10,516 nucleotides of DNA from Burkholderiales bacterium (GCA_025354075.1 JANXNO010000244.1:1-10516); one strand, 5' to 3'; shown: positions 1-9,321, counted from the stretch's first letter. The notes: generated from the sequence alone by a model not told the origin. Made by a program: numbers and translations.

Positions 1-287
1 TTGTATTGCAGACCGGATGCGCTGTTGGGCACCATCTCATCGAAGCTGCACGAGCCGTAAACGATCAAGTCGATGTCAGTCGCGTTCAAGCCCGCGCACG
101 CCAGCGCGCGCATCGAAGCAACGTAGGCTAGCTCGATGGCGTGCACATGCGAAACGCGGCGCTCTTTCATGCCGGTTCGCGAGGTGATCCATTCGTCGTC
201 GGTCTCAAGAAACGTGGCCAGATCGGCGTTGGTAAGCACGGCGGGCGGCATGCATTTGCCCCAACCCGTGACTGCTGCATACGTCAT
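1..287 (-). CDS. KAS III-like 3-oxoacyl-ACP synthase, N-terminal 95 residues (runs off the window)
   Basis: This is the start of a FabH/KAS III-family condensing enzyme, a thiolase fold that joins an acyl-CoA primer to malonyl-ACP. The visible 95 codons contain the family's TNADL segment (19-23), DDEWITSRTGMKERR (30-44, with Trp33 and Arg37 at the CoA-binding positions of FabH) and the IDLIVYGS strand (72-79). The catalytic Cys-His-Asn residues lie beyond the window edge, so activity cannot be judged. The start is well fixed: a consensus GGAGG Shine-Dalgarno (299-295) sits 7 nt before the ATG. It lies 67 nt downstream of the dienelactone hydrolase-like gene on the same strand with no terminator between, so it is probably the third gene of that operon. 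It may be a KAS III paralogue rather than the housekeeping FabH, because none of the usual plsX/fabD/fabG neighbours is visible. The family call is firm; the substrate is unknown. Confidence 0.85.
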   Translation of the reverse strand, partial: MTYAAVTGWGKCMPPAVLTNADLATFLETDDEWITSRTGMKERRVSHVHAIELAYVASMRALACAGLNATDIDLIVYGSCSFDEMVPNSASGLQY

Positions 288-354
288 GTAGTCCCCTCCC
301 CATTTATTTTTTCGTCTTGCGGTTTTAGCGCATCTGCGTGGGCATACCTGTCGC

Positions 355-1059
355 CTAACAAATCGTTTTCGCCAAAAAAGCCAGTGACCGACCCTGTGCA
401 AGTGCCGCTGCCTTCTGGTTGTACATCGCGCGGCCCCAGCAATTGAAGCCGTGATCCACCCCCGGATAAATGTCAATACGCACCTCGTCGCGCCCCTTGA
501 ACGCCGTTTGAATCGACTCGACCGCAGCCATTGAAATATGACCGTCTTTCTCCGCAAAGTGCATGAGCATGGGCACTTTGATGTCTGGCGCGCGATCCAG
601 CATGGTGTGGATGCCCCCGCCGTAATAGCACACCGCTGCGTCTACGCTGCCAGCGGCTGCGCACATGAACGACAGTGCGCCACCCATGCAAAAACCGACA
701 CTCGCGATTTTTCCAACGCTTGCAGAATATCCTCGCAGCACGGCAGCGGAAGAAGCCAGATCTTTCACCGCGTTAGGCCGATCCAGTCCACCCATGAATG
801 CAAACGCTTTGGGGTTGTCCACCTCGTTGTAGCCCAAGTCAACACGAGGCTGCTGCCGCCAGAAAACATCCGGCGCAAACACAGTGAATCCATCCATCGC
901 GTATTGATCAGCCACGTCGCGAATGTGCTGATTGACGCCCCATATTTCTTGAATCAGCACGATGCCAGGGCCACCTGCAGTGTCTTTCGGTGGCGTTGAA
1001 ACGTACGCGCCAAACATGCCCCCATCGTGGGCCTTGATGTCGATCCAGTGTCCGTTCAT
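355..1059 (-). CDS. Dienelactone hydrolase family protein
   Basis: A 234-residue cytoplasmic alpha/beta hydrolase of the dienelactone hydrolase (carboxymethylenebutenolidase) family, close to the family's usual 230-240 residues. The characteristic residues are all visible and spaced as in the Pseudomonas enzyme: Glu38 in IQEIWG, nucleophile Cys124 in GFCMGG, Asp172 in AEKDGH and His203 in GVDHGF. The active site therefore looks intact. There is no signal peptide. The start ATG overlaps the stop of the upstream carbonic anhydrase-like gene by one base (TAATG), and an AAAGGA ribosome site (1071-1066) lies 6 nt upstream inside that gene, which suggests translational coupling. Classical members open dienelactone in chlorocatechol degradation. 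No other ring-cleavage genes are nearby, so I infer a general lactone or ester hydrolase rather than a dedicated chlorocatechol enzyme. Substrate is unresolved. Confidence 0.9.
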   Translation of the reverse strand: MNGHWIDIKAHDGGMFGAYVSTPPKDTAGGPGIVLIQEIWGVNQHIRDVADQYAMDGFTVFAPDVFWRQQPRVDLGYNEVDNPKAFAFMGGLDRPNAVKDLASSAAVLRGYSASVGKIASVGFCMGGALSFMCAAAGSVDAAVCYYGGGIHTMLDRAPDIKVPMLMHFAEKDGHISMAAVESIQTAFKGRDEVRIDIYPGVDHGFNCWGRAMYNQKAAALAQGRSLAFLAKTIC

Positions 1060-1595
1060 TAAATGTCCTTTGTGTTCATTACTTTGAGTTGAGCGCGGTA
1101 TTGAATGGCCGCGTCGATGTAGTGCTGCGCGCCGTGGCGAATCCGCGCGACGTCTTCGTCGTTAAGTTCACGAACGACCTTGGCCGGTGAACCGAGAATC
1201 AGCGAGCGTGGCGGAAATATTTTGCCCTCTCCGACAAGCGAATTGGCACCAACCAGCGATCCTTCGCCGATGACAGCACCGTTCAGAACCGTGGCATGAA
1301 TTCCGATCAACGCGCCGTCACCGATGGTGCAGCCGTGCAGGCACACCTGATGGCCGATGGTCACGTTTTTGCCGACGGTGACAGGTACGCCGAAATCCGC
1401 ATGCACCAGCGACAAATCCTGAATATTGCTACCTTCGCCGATGGTGATCAGTTCGCAATCACCGCGCAGCACCGCGCCGAACAGAATGCTGGTATTGGCG
1501 TGCAACACCACCGAGCCAATCACCTGCGCGCTGTCGGCGATGTACTGGCCGTTGCCGACCAACTGTGGAATTCTCTCGCCAAGCGTGTAGAGCAT
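1059..1595 (-). CDS. Gamma-class carbonic anhydrase family protein (left-handed beta-helix)
   Basis: A 178-residue hexapeptide-repeat protein of the YrdA/PaaY/CaiE gamma-carbonic anhydrase-like family. Repeats of the [IV]-G-x form run from about residue 25 to 135 and predict a left-handed beta-helix trimer. The three zinc-ligand histidines are present: His65 (SLVHAD), His82 and His87 (TIGHQVCLHG). Arg44 and Gln59 near the metal site are also kept. The start at 1595 is preferred because AGGA (1605-1602) lies 6 nt upstream and the protein begins at the family's usual N terminus. The frame stays open upstream to 1955, but that extension is antisense to trhO. It is the first gene of the presumed three-gene minus-strand operon. 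Known members either hydrate CO2 or are inactive relatives acting on CoA thioesters. The neighbouring KAS III and hydrolase fit either, so the reaction is not settled. Confidence 0.9.
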   Translation of the reverse strand: MLYTLGERIPQLVGNGQYIADSAQVIGSVVLHANTSILFGAVLRGDCELITIGEGSNIQDLSLVHADFGVPVTVGKNVTIGHQVCLHGCTIGDGALIGIHATVLNGAVIGEGSLVGANSLVGEGKIFPPRSLILGSPAKVVRELNDEDVARIRHGAQHYIDAAIQYRAQLKVMNTKDI

Positions 1596-1620
1596 CGCAC
1601 GTCCTTTTTTTGAAGCGTCA

Positions 1621-1649
1621 ATTATCGCCCACCGCGCGCCATCTAAAAT
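1621..1649. promoter_or_regulatory. Candidate divergent promoter pair between the carbonic anhydrase-like gene and trhO
   Basis: The 60-base gap between the two divergent genes holds a -10-like GATAAT on the minus strand (1626-1621), about 25 nt before the carbonic anhydrase-like start, and a -10-like TAAAAT on the plus strand (1644-1649), 6 nt before the trhO ATG. Neither has a convincing -35 at 16-18 nt. If the plus-strand element is used, transcription would begin at or next to the trhO start codon. Both genes need a promoter here or inside their neighbour; the exact elements are guesses. Confidence 0.3.
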
Positions 1650-1655
1650 CGAGCC

Positions 1656-2396
1656 ATGCCTGCCATTTTGAACATCGCCACCTACCGCTTCGTCGCCATC
1701 CACGACCCCGCCGCGCTCAAAGCTACGCTGCTGCCCCGCGCGCAGGCGCTGGGACTCAAGGGTACGATTCTGCTGGCGCCAGAGGGTATCAATTCGTTTC
1801 TTGCGGGCGCTGAAACAGCGGTGCGCAGCTTTTTGGCATGGCTCGACGACGACGTGCGATTTGCTGGCCTCGACATCAAGGAAAGCTGGAGCGACACGGT
1901 ACCGTTTGCGCGCCTGAAAATCAAGTTGAAGCAGGAGATTGTGACCTTCCGGCAACCGGGTCTGAATCCGGTTTCAAACCCTGCGCCCGTGATGACGCCC
2001 ATCGAGCTGAAGCGCCGGTTGGATGCGGGCGAAGACATTATTCTGCTCGACACGCGCAACGACGTCGAAGTCGCCAAAGGCACATTTAAAAATGCGCTGT
2101 TTTGGGGTAACCGCAACTTCACCGAATTCGCGGATGTGGCGCGATTGCATGCCGACGAATTACGCGACAAAACGGTGGTGAGTTTTTGCACTGGTGGCAT
2201 TCGCTGCGAAAAAGCTGCGCCGTTTGTGCGGTCGTTAGGCGCGGAAAATGTGTTCCAGTTGCAGGGCGGCATCCTGCGTTATTTCCAGGAAGTCGGGCGC
2301 GATCATTACGACGGCGATTGCTTTGTTTTTGACGAACGCGCCGCTGTGGACTCGGCGTTATCTGCCTCACCTTCAGCCAGTGGATTTGCACCGTAG
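1656..2396 (+). CDS. trhO: tRNA uridine(34) hydroxylase / rhodanese-fold protein TrhO (YceA family)
   Basis: A 246-residue member of the TrhO/YceA (formerly UPF0176) family, which in E. coli carries out prephenate-independent 5-hydroxylation of uridine 34 in tRNA. An N-terminal ferredoxin-like domain (about 1-95, with GLKGTILLAPEGIN at 33-46) precedes a rhodanese domain (about 113-215). This carries LDTRNDVEV (131-139) and the active-site loop SFCTGGIRCEK (176-186) with catalytic Cys178 and a second Cys184. It stops soon after CFVFDER (222-228), so it lacks the cysteine-rich C-terminal extension of the roughly 350-residue E. coli protein. Shorter versions of this kind occur in Burkholderiales, so I read this as a natural short form and not a truncation. 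There is no clear Shine-Dalgarno before the ATG, but the N terminus matches the family. It appears to be a single-gene unit. Confidence 0.9.
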   Translation: MPAILNIATYRFVAIHDPAALKATLLPRAQALGLKGTILLAPEGINSFLAGAETAVRSFLAWLDDDVRFAGLDIKESWSDTVPFARLKIKLKQEIVTFRQPGLNPVSNPAPVMTPIELKRRLDAGEDIILLDTRNDVEVAKGTFKNALFWGNRNFTEFADVARLHADELRDKTVVSFCTGGIRCEKAAPFVRSLGAENVFQLQGGILRYFQEVGRDHYDGDCFVFDERAAVDSALSASPSASGFAP

Positions 2397-2485
2397 CGAA
2401 CCTACAGCTTACACCGCGATTCCATGCTTTACTTGGGCTCACAGCGCAAAAAGCATGAAAGTCAACAATAGCCTTTTATTGCGGC

Positions 2486-2509
2486 AAGCCCAATTGAAAT
2501 AGGGCTTTT
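2486..2509 (+). terminator. Possible weak intrinsic terminator after trhO
   Basis: An AAGCCC / GGGCTT stem (2486-2491 with 2502-2507) encloses a 10-nt loop and ends in only four T residues (2506-2509). It lies 90 bases past the trhO stop, between convergent genes. A wider pairing of AATAGC (2468-2473) with GCTATT (2519-2524) could enclose it. The six-base stem and short T run make it weak. The minus-strand reading has no T run directly after the stem. Confidence 0.35.
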
Positions 2510-2521
2510 GTCAAAAAGCTA

Positions 2522-4552
2522 TTAGTGTTTCCACTTCACAACAGACACCAGATTATTGAAATCGTCTGTCCACAGCGGCGCGCTCGCTGCGCGCTCCAGT
2601 GGCGTTCCAGCCTCTCCGATGCCTTTCAACGCATCTGCGTTTCGCGCCAACAACACCCACGTGCTTGACGAATGCAGCGTGTTGTCCTTTTGAGCCGGGT
2701 CTTCCATGACCACGCCGACCAGCTTTTCGCGATCAGCGATTTCAGCCAACACAGGCGGCAAATTCAGGAACCGGTTCGAGACGTGATAGGCGAGTATTCC
2801 GTTGCTCGCCACCTGCCCCATGAACAGGCGAACGGCCTCCTGCGTAATCAGATGCATCGGGATCGAGTCGCCGGAAAACGCGTCGACCGCGAGCACGTTG
2901 AACTGATTGCTGGCCTCACGCTCCAGCGACAAACGTGCGTCGCCAATGATCACCAGCGGATTGGCCTTGCTGTCAGCAAGATAAGTGAAATGTTTGCGCG
3001 CCAGTCGCTCGACTTCCGCATTGATTTCATAGATGCGGCAGATGTCACCTTCGCGGCAATACGCAGCGACGGTACCTGCGCCCAGACCAATCATGCCGAT
3101 GCGCTGCTTGTTATTGGTCAGCGGTGCCATCTCGCGCTCCGCATTCACTGCGCGGCCGAAGCCCGATGTTGGCGTGTAATACGTCGTGGGCTGATAGCGC
3201 CACTTTTCGTGGGTGTACTGCTCGCCGTGCAGGATCGCGCCGTGTACTAGTCGCACCAGGTAATTTTCGCTGCCGATATCGTCGTACGATTTGACCTTAA
3301 GCACGCCGTAAAAATTGCGCGTAACCTCAATGGCGTTGTTGTGCTCAAGCTTTACGAACCATCCTCCCGTGCCGACGACACCAATGGCAAGCAGCACCGC
3401 GAGCCATTGCAGAAACGGGTGCGTAGCCTGAGCTACAGGCACAAACAGCAGCGCCGCAACCAGCAACGCGACTGCTGTTTCAAGGTAGGTCGAGAATAAC
3501 AACGGAGCCACCACGCTCACCATCAGCGCGCCCAGCGCACCACCAATTGACACCAGCAGATAGAAGCGCGTGAGGTGCTGCGGCGCGGGTTTTGACAGCA
3601 CTAATTCGCCGTGACACATCATGCACACAACGAACAAGCCTACGCAAAACACGCTGGTCTGCACGACTAAATCGAACTGAAAATCCTTGTCGACGAGCAG
3701 AAAGCACATGCCGATCACCATCACAAAAAACGGGCCGGCATACAGATGGCGTTTGTACCAACCGGTGCCGTCAAACGTGAGAATGAAGGTCAGCAAATAC
3801 AGCGTGAGCGGCAGCAGCCACAACAACGGCACGCTCGCCACGTTCTGCGTAATGTGATTTGACACGGCGAGTAGCAACATCGAACCCGCCGCAGAAAACG
3901 CGATCCAGCGCAGTTGCGCGGCAATGGCTAAGGGCGCCGCATTCACGTTCTCCCGCGCATCCGTTAAGTCGGCGTTCGCGCGGCTGACACGCCATGCCAG
4001 CGACACCACCAGCAGCACAAACACCGCGAACAAAACCGACCAGCCCATTGCCTGCACGCGGGTTCCGACGAAAGGTTCGATGACTACCGGATAGGCCACC
4101 AGCGCAATCAGCGATGCAGCGTTCGATAACGCAAACAAACGATACGGATCACGCCCCGGATTGAGCCGCGAAAAATAGCTCTGAATCAGCGGGCTCGTCG
4201 TCGACAGCAACACATACGGCAAACCAATCGTCACAGCAAGCAGCATGAGAATGCGCGAGATTGGCTCCTCGCCGCCCACCGGTTTCCAGCTCTCGGGCGC
4301 GATGATCGGCAACACGGCGAGGGCCAGCAGCGCGAGCACAATATGTAACTTGGGTTGACGACGCGGCCCGAGCGCTCGCGGGCTCACGTCTGAATAGGCA
4401 TAGCCCAACAATAACGCGCCCTGAAAAAACAGCATGCAGGTAGTCCACACCGCCGAGCTGCCACCAAACCACGGCAGAATTTGCTTGGCGATGAGCGGTT
4501 GCACAAGGAACAGAAGAAATGCCGATAGCGCGACGACCGCGTAGAAATGCAT
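2522..4552 (-). CDS. Polytopic membrane protein fused to a spermidine synthase-like domain
   Basis: A 676-residue two-part protein. Residues 1 to about 400 are hydrophobic, with roughly twelve predicted membrane segments and few long loops. Residues from about 410 to 670 form a Rossmann-fold aminopropyltransferase/methyltransferase-like domain. This shows the nucleotide-binding glycine motif IGLGAGT (488-494), an acidic strand end YEIN (508-511), GDAR (537-540) and VDAFSGDSIP (556-565), where spermidine synthases place their catalytic Asp (DSTDP in SpeE). The family is usually annotated 'fused MFS/spermidine synthase'. No member I can name has a firmly established reaction, so polyamine synthesis is an inference from fold only. 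The start is pinned: an in-frame TAA lies at 4576-4574, seven codons upstream, with no alternative start between. There is no obvious Shine-Dalgarno (CCCCC precedes the ATG). It is separated from htpX by a terminator, so it is probably transcribed alone. Confidence 0.85.
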   Translation of the reverse strand: MHFYAVVALSAFLLFLVQPLIAKQILPWFGGSSAVWTTCMLFFQGALLLGYAYSDVSPRALGPRRQPKLHIVLALLALAVLPIIAPESWKPVGGEEPISRILMLLAVTIGLPYVLLSTTSPLIQSYFSRLNPGRDPYRLFALSNAASLIALVAYPVVIEPFVGTRVQAMGWSVLFAVFVLLVVSLAWRVSRANADLTDARENVNAAPLAIAAQLRWIAFSAAGSMLLLAVSNHITQNVASVPLLWLLPLTLYLLTFILTFDGTGWYKRHLYAGPFFVMVIGMCFLLVDKDFQFDLVVQTSVFCVGLFVVCMMCHGELVLSKPAPQHLTRFYLLVSIGGALGALMVSVVAPLLFSTYLETAVALLVAALLFVPVAQATHPFLQWLAVLLAIGVVGTGGWFVKLEHNNAIEVTRNFYGVLKVKSYDDIGSENYLVRLVHGAILHGEQYTHEKWRYQPTTYYTPTSGFGRAVNAEREMAPLTNNKQRIGMIGLGAGTVAAYCREGDICRIYEINAEVERLARKHFTYLADSKANPLVIIGDARLSLEREASNQFNVLAVDAFSGDSIPMHLITQEAVRLFMGQVASNGILAYHVSNRFLNLPPVLAEIADREKLVGVVMEDPAQKDNTLHSSSTWVLLARNADALKGIGEAGTPLERAASAPLWTDDFNNLVSVVKWKH

Positions 4553-4580
4553 GGGGGAATGGGCGATGAAACGTTACCGA

Positions 4581-4589
4581 ATTATCACA
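4581..4589 (-). promoter_or_regulatory. Candidate extended -10 promoter for the spermidine synthase-like fusion gene
   Basis: On the minus strand TGTGATAAT (4589-4581) matches an extended -10 element, TGn followed by a five-of-six match to TATAAT. No good -35 is visible at normal spacing. It lies between the htpX terminator and the gene, where a promoter is needed, and would give a leader of about 20 nt. Confidence 0.4.
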
Positions 4590-4627
4590 TCGGAAATTGC
4601 CCGCCGTGATTACAAAGGACCCGAATG

Positions 4628-4650
4628 AAAAAAGCCCCGCGAACGGGGCT
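4628..4650 (-). terminator. Intrinsic terminator of htpX
   Basis: On the minus strand a perfect 7-bp GC-rich stem (AGCCCCG with CGGGGCT, 4650-4644 with 4639-4633) closes a four-base loop and runs directly into six T residues (4633-4628). It begins 23 bases past the htpX stop and is a textbook Rho-independent terminator, separating htpX from the next gene on the same strand. Confidence 0.85.
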
Positions 4651-4673
4651 TACTTTGTGACGAGCGCTACGCG

Positions 4674-5543
4674 TTACTTCGAACGCTCCTGCAGCGCGCG
4701 AATGCGGTCTTCCATCGGTGGGTGCGTCGCGAACAGCGAGCCCATCACGCCGCCGATACCCATCGCCTTCATGTTAGCGGGCAATTCGCCCGGCGTGAGG
4801 CCGCCGAGTCGAGCGAGCGCGTTGATCATCGGGCGACCATTACCCATCAACTCGGCAGAGCCCGCATCAGCGCGGTATTCGCGATGACGGGAGAACCATG
4901 CCACGACCATGTGCGCAACCACGCCGAGCAACATGTCGAGCACAAACACGGTGACCATATAGCCGACGCCGGTGCCGCTGCGTTCGTTTTTAAACACCAC
5001 TTTATCGATGAAATAACCGATCACGCGCGACAGGAAAATCACAAACGTGTTCATCACGCCTTGCATCAGCGCCATCGTCACCATGTCGCCGTTGGCGACG
5101 TGCGCCACCTCGTGACCGATGACCGCCTCAACCTCTTCACGGTTCATGCTTTGCAGCAAGCCGGTGGACACAGCAACTAACGCCGAATTTTTGAATGCGC
5201 CGGTGGCAAACGCGTTTGGCTCGCCCTCGTAAATGGCAACTTCTGGCATGCCGATTTTTGCTTTGTCGGCAAAACCGCGAACCGATTGCACCAGCCACTG
5301 ATGCGTCGGATCCGTTGAATCGTTGATGATGGTCAGACCCATCGTCCATTTGGCGACCGGTTTGCTGATCAGCAAGGAGAATATTGCGCCCGTAAAGCCC
5401 ATGACGAGCGCAAAACCGAGCAATGCGCCCAGATTCAGGCCACTGGCACCGATGTAGCGATTCAGACCAAAGATGCTCGACACGAGACCCAGCACCGCTA
5501 CCACGGCGACATTGGTCAATACGAACAACAAAATACGTTTCAT
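4674..5543 (-). CDS. htpX: Membrane zinc metalloprotease HtpX
   Basis: A 289-residue M48B-family protease of the inner membrane that degrades misfolded or damaged membrane proteins together with FtsH. The length matches E. coli HtpX (293). Two N-terminal membrane segments (about 4-25 and 37-60) precede the zinc motif HEVAH (144-148). Two more hydrophobic segments follow (about 155-178 and 195-217), then the third zinc ligand Glu222 in HREYRAD (220-226). The [16 protein letters not shown] stretch and the closing [10 protein letters not shown] (272-281) are family hallmarks. All catalytic residues are present. Ribosome binding is probably through AAGGAA (5559-5554), about 10 nt before the ATG, a little far. 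The gene has its own terminator and a heat-shock-like promoter upstream, so it appears monocistronic. Confidence 0.96.
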   Translation of the reverse strand: MKRILLFVLTNVAVVAVLGLVSSIFGLNRYIGASGLNLGALLGFALVMGFTGAIFSLLISKPVAKWTMGLTIINDSTDPTHQWLVQSVRGFADKAKIGMPEVAIYEGEPNAFATGAFKNSALVAVSTGLLQSMNREEVEAVIGHEVAHVANGDMVTMALMQGVMNTFVIFLSRVIGYFIDKVVFKNERSGTGVGYMVTVFVLDMLLGVVAHMVVAWFSRHREYRADAGSAELMGNGRPMINALARLGGLTPGELPANMKAMGIGGVMGSLFATHPPMEDRIRALQERSK

Positions 5544-5607
5544 TGCGAGGTTATTCCTTAAAAGAAAACACGGGCGGTTGCCCCACGCGATCAGAGGGGT
5601 ACCGCGA

Positions 5608-5635
5608 ATATGTGAACGATATAACGAAGTTCAAG
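5608..5635 (-). promoter_or_regulatory. Candidate sigma-32 (RpoH) heat-shock promoter of htpX
   Basis: On the minus strand CTTGAA (5635-5630), itself preceded by CCC, is followed after exactly 14 nt by TCACATAT (5615-5608). This fits the RpoH pattern of CTTGAA, 13-15 nt, CCCCATnT, with a perfect -35 core and two mismatches in the -10. Initiation would fall near 5600, giving a leader of about 57 nt. HtpX is a known heat-shock protein, which supports the reading. The same bases also read as a poorer sigma-70 promoter (TTGAAC, 16 nt, CATATT). Confidence 0.5.
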
Positions 5636-5649
5636 GGGCAGACTAAGGC

Positions 5650-5870
5650 GATAACCCGAGTCACTTGAGGGCGCAACAGCTTTTTTCGGAATGCGCAGAT
5701 TGATATGGGCTTAGGTGTGTATTTGCGGCTAAGTCGAGATCGGCTTGCATGTTGCAATAGCGCCGGCCCAGCCCTGATGCCATGGGGCTATACCAATAAA
5801 AAAAGCAAAAGCTGTGCCACGAAATTGCTTAGTTCCGCTCGAACGTCACCATTTCTCATCCGCCCATTCT
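5650..5870. other. Intergenic stretch with no recognised feature
   Basis: This is the centre of the 537-base gap between the divergent htpX and rpmE2 genes. I see no tRNA, known RNA family, terminator or convincing gene. An open frame of 82 codons (5705-5953, plus) has no recognisable domain, no ribosome site and runs through the rpmE2 promoter candidate. One small stem, AGCCC with GGGCT around 5769-5788, has no T run on either strand. The region could hide a small RNA, but nothing in the sequence requires it. Confidence 0.5.
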
Positions 5871-5878
5871 CGCGAAGA

Positions 5879-5907
5879 TTGCCTTCTGGCGCGGCATTAG
5901 GCATAAT
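5879..5907 (+). promoter_or_regulatory. Candidate sigma-70 promoter of rpmE2
   Basis: TTGCCT (5879-5884) and CATAAT (5902-5907) are separated by exactly 17 nt, matching four and five of six consensus bases. Initiation would be near 5914, giving a leader of about 165 nt before the L31 start. TTGACG at 5919-5924 is a better -35 box but has no good -10 at normal spacing (CACAAT lies 19 nt on). Confidence 0.45.
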
Positions 5908-5911
5908 GTCG
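5892..5911. promoter_or_regulatory. Dyad overlapping the rpmE2 -10 element, candidate operator
   Basis: CGGCATTAGGCATAATGTCG is an imperfect dyad. CATTA (5895-5899) and TAATG (5904-5908) are perfect inverted halves around GGCA, and two more matching CG pairs lie outside after one mismatch. Its position across the -10 element is where a repressor would act. The arms resemble, only loosely, the ATAAC/GTTAT halves of Zur boxes, and zinc-free L31 genes are Zur-controlled in several bacteria. A chance dyad is possible. Confidence 0.3.
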
Positions 5912-6026
5912 GGCTCAGTTGACGATTTTTTTAAACGCGTCAGCACAATTTAGCCGCTCAATCAGTTGTCTGATCGGGCACAAATGTCACGTATCCTGGC
6001 TAATTTTCTGCCCTACGCAAACGCAG

Positions 6027-6047
6027 TGGGATGAAAATTCCGTCCCA
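6027..6047 (+). other. Small hairpin in the L31 mRNA leader
   Basis: TGGGA (6027-6031) pairs with TCCCA (6043-6047) across an 11-nt loop, ending 33 nt before the rpmE2 ATG. In E. coli, L31 represses its own translation through its mRNA leader, so a leader structure is plausible. This stem is short and could be chance. Confidence 0.25.
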
Positions 6048-6080
6048 GGGCGCCGTGAAAACACCAAGGACAGCACCGTT

Positions 6081-6365
6081 ATGAAAACTGGAATCCACCC
6101 CGAATATCGCGACGTCGTTTTTCACGACACCGCTGCCAACGAAAAATGGATCACCCGCTCCACGCTGCACACCCAGCGCAAAATTACGATGGACGACGGC
6201 AAAGAATATCCGTTGGTCATCCTTGAGATTTCGAGCGCTTCGCATCCGTTCTACACCGGCAAACAGCAACGTATTCTCGACACCGCCGGCCGCGTTGAGC
6301 GCTTCAACAAGCGTTACGCGAAAAAAGCCGACGGCGCAGCCGCTCCAGCACCCGCAGCAGAATAA
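6081..6365 (+). CDS. rpmE2: 50S ribosomal protein L31 type B (zinc-free form)
   Basis: A 94-residue large-subunit ribosomal protein that bridges the two subunits. It begins [10 protein letters not shown], contains the conserved [11 protein letters not shown] (52-62) and RVERFNKRY (71-79) of L31, and has the roughly 10-residue insertion around 15-30 typical of type B. It has no cysteine at all, so it is the C-minus form that does not bind zinc. The alanine-rich tail (86-94) is a common low-complexity end. The start at 6081 is chosen because AAGGA (6066-6070) lies 10 nt upstream and the protein begins at the family N terminus; an in-frame extension to 5919 is unrelated to L31. It is followed by a strong terminator, so it is a single-gene transcript. 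Whether the genome also has a zinc-binding L31 cannot be seen here. Confidence 0.95.
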   Translation: MKTGIHPEYRDVVFHDTAANEKWITRSTLHTQRKITMDDGKEYPLVILEISSASHPFYTGKQQRILDTAGRVERFNKRYAKKADGAAAPAPAAE

Positions 6366-6387
6366 AGCTCGGTTCGTCATTCAAAAG

Positions 6388-6411
6388 AGGCAGCCGAGCG
6401 CTGCCTTTTTT
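6388..6411 (+). terminator. Intrinsic terminator of rpmE2
   Basis: A perfect 7-bp stem, AGGCAGC (6388-6394) with GCTGCCT (6400-6406), closes a five-base loop and is followed by a T run (6406-6411). It starts 23 bases after the L31 stop, so the next gene needs its own promoter or relies on read-through. Confidence 0.88.
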
Positions 6412-6451
6412 GTTGGTAACGCCATGACTATTTTGTAGTCGGCCCCGCATC

Positions 6452-9195
<2,744 letters not shown>

Positions 9196-9210
9196 TTCAC
9201 GGAATACGTC

Positions 9211-9297
9211 GTAGGGTGGACACCCCGTGCCCACCAGGCCTCGGCAAAGTCATGCCAAGCTTTGCAAGCAACGGTGGGTACGGGGTGCCCACCCTAC
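9211..9297. repeat. REP-like inverted pair between obgE and proB, family A
   Basis: Two 25-base arms (9211-9235 and 9273-9297) are inverted copies that differ at two positions. Each outer end is GTAGGGTGG (seen inverted at the right). Each arm also folds on itself: GGTGG...CCACC with a CAC/GTG inner stem on the left, and a fully paired nine-base stem around GGG on the right. Between them GCAAAG (9244-9249) pairs with CTTTGC (9260-9265), so the whole 87 bases can form one long hairpin. GTAG-headed short palindromes in inverted pairs are the hallmark of REP elements moved by RAYT-type transposases. The unit starts 15 bases after obgE and ends 24 bases before proB, so it lies within any joint transcript. 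Confidence 0.8.
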
Positions 9298-9321
9298 AAA
9301 ATCTCTTCTGCGCTTCCCGCA

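Noticed and set aside
1596..1955. N-terminal extension of the carbonic anhydrase-like protein to 298 residues
   Set aside because: The added 120 residues are antisense to trhO, match no family and are low in structure-forming patterns. The good ribosome site and family N terminus are at 1595.
1682..2272. 196-codon open frame antisense to trhO
   Set aside because: Shadow of the GC-rich codon pattern of a clearly conserved gene; no domain and no ribosome site.
2360..2502. Frameshift removing the C-terminal part of TrhO
   Set aside because: The downstream frames show no cysteine-rich sequence like that of E. coli TrhO, and short forms ending near CFVFDER are normal in related bacteria.
5705..5953. 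82-codon open frame in the htpX-rpmE2 gap
   Set aside because: No ribosome site, no recognisable motif, and it overlaps the rpmE2 promoter candidate; most likely chance.
5919..6080. N-terminal extension of L31 giving 148 residues
   Set aside because: L31 proteins begin with MK-GIHP as at 6081, which has AAGGA upstream. The extra segment is non-homologous and covers the promoter and leader.
9211..9297. Intrinsic terminator of obgE
   Set aside because: The stem is long and GC-rich but has no T run after it on the plus strand, and its repeat architecture is better explained as a REP pair.
9262..9321. Upstream TTG start for proB
   Set aside because: It would encode part of the inverted repeat; the family N terminus and methionine are at 9322.
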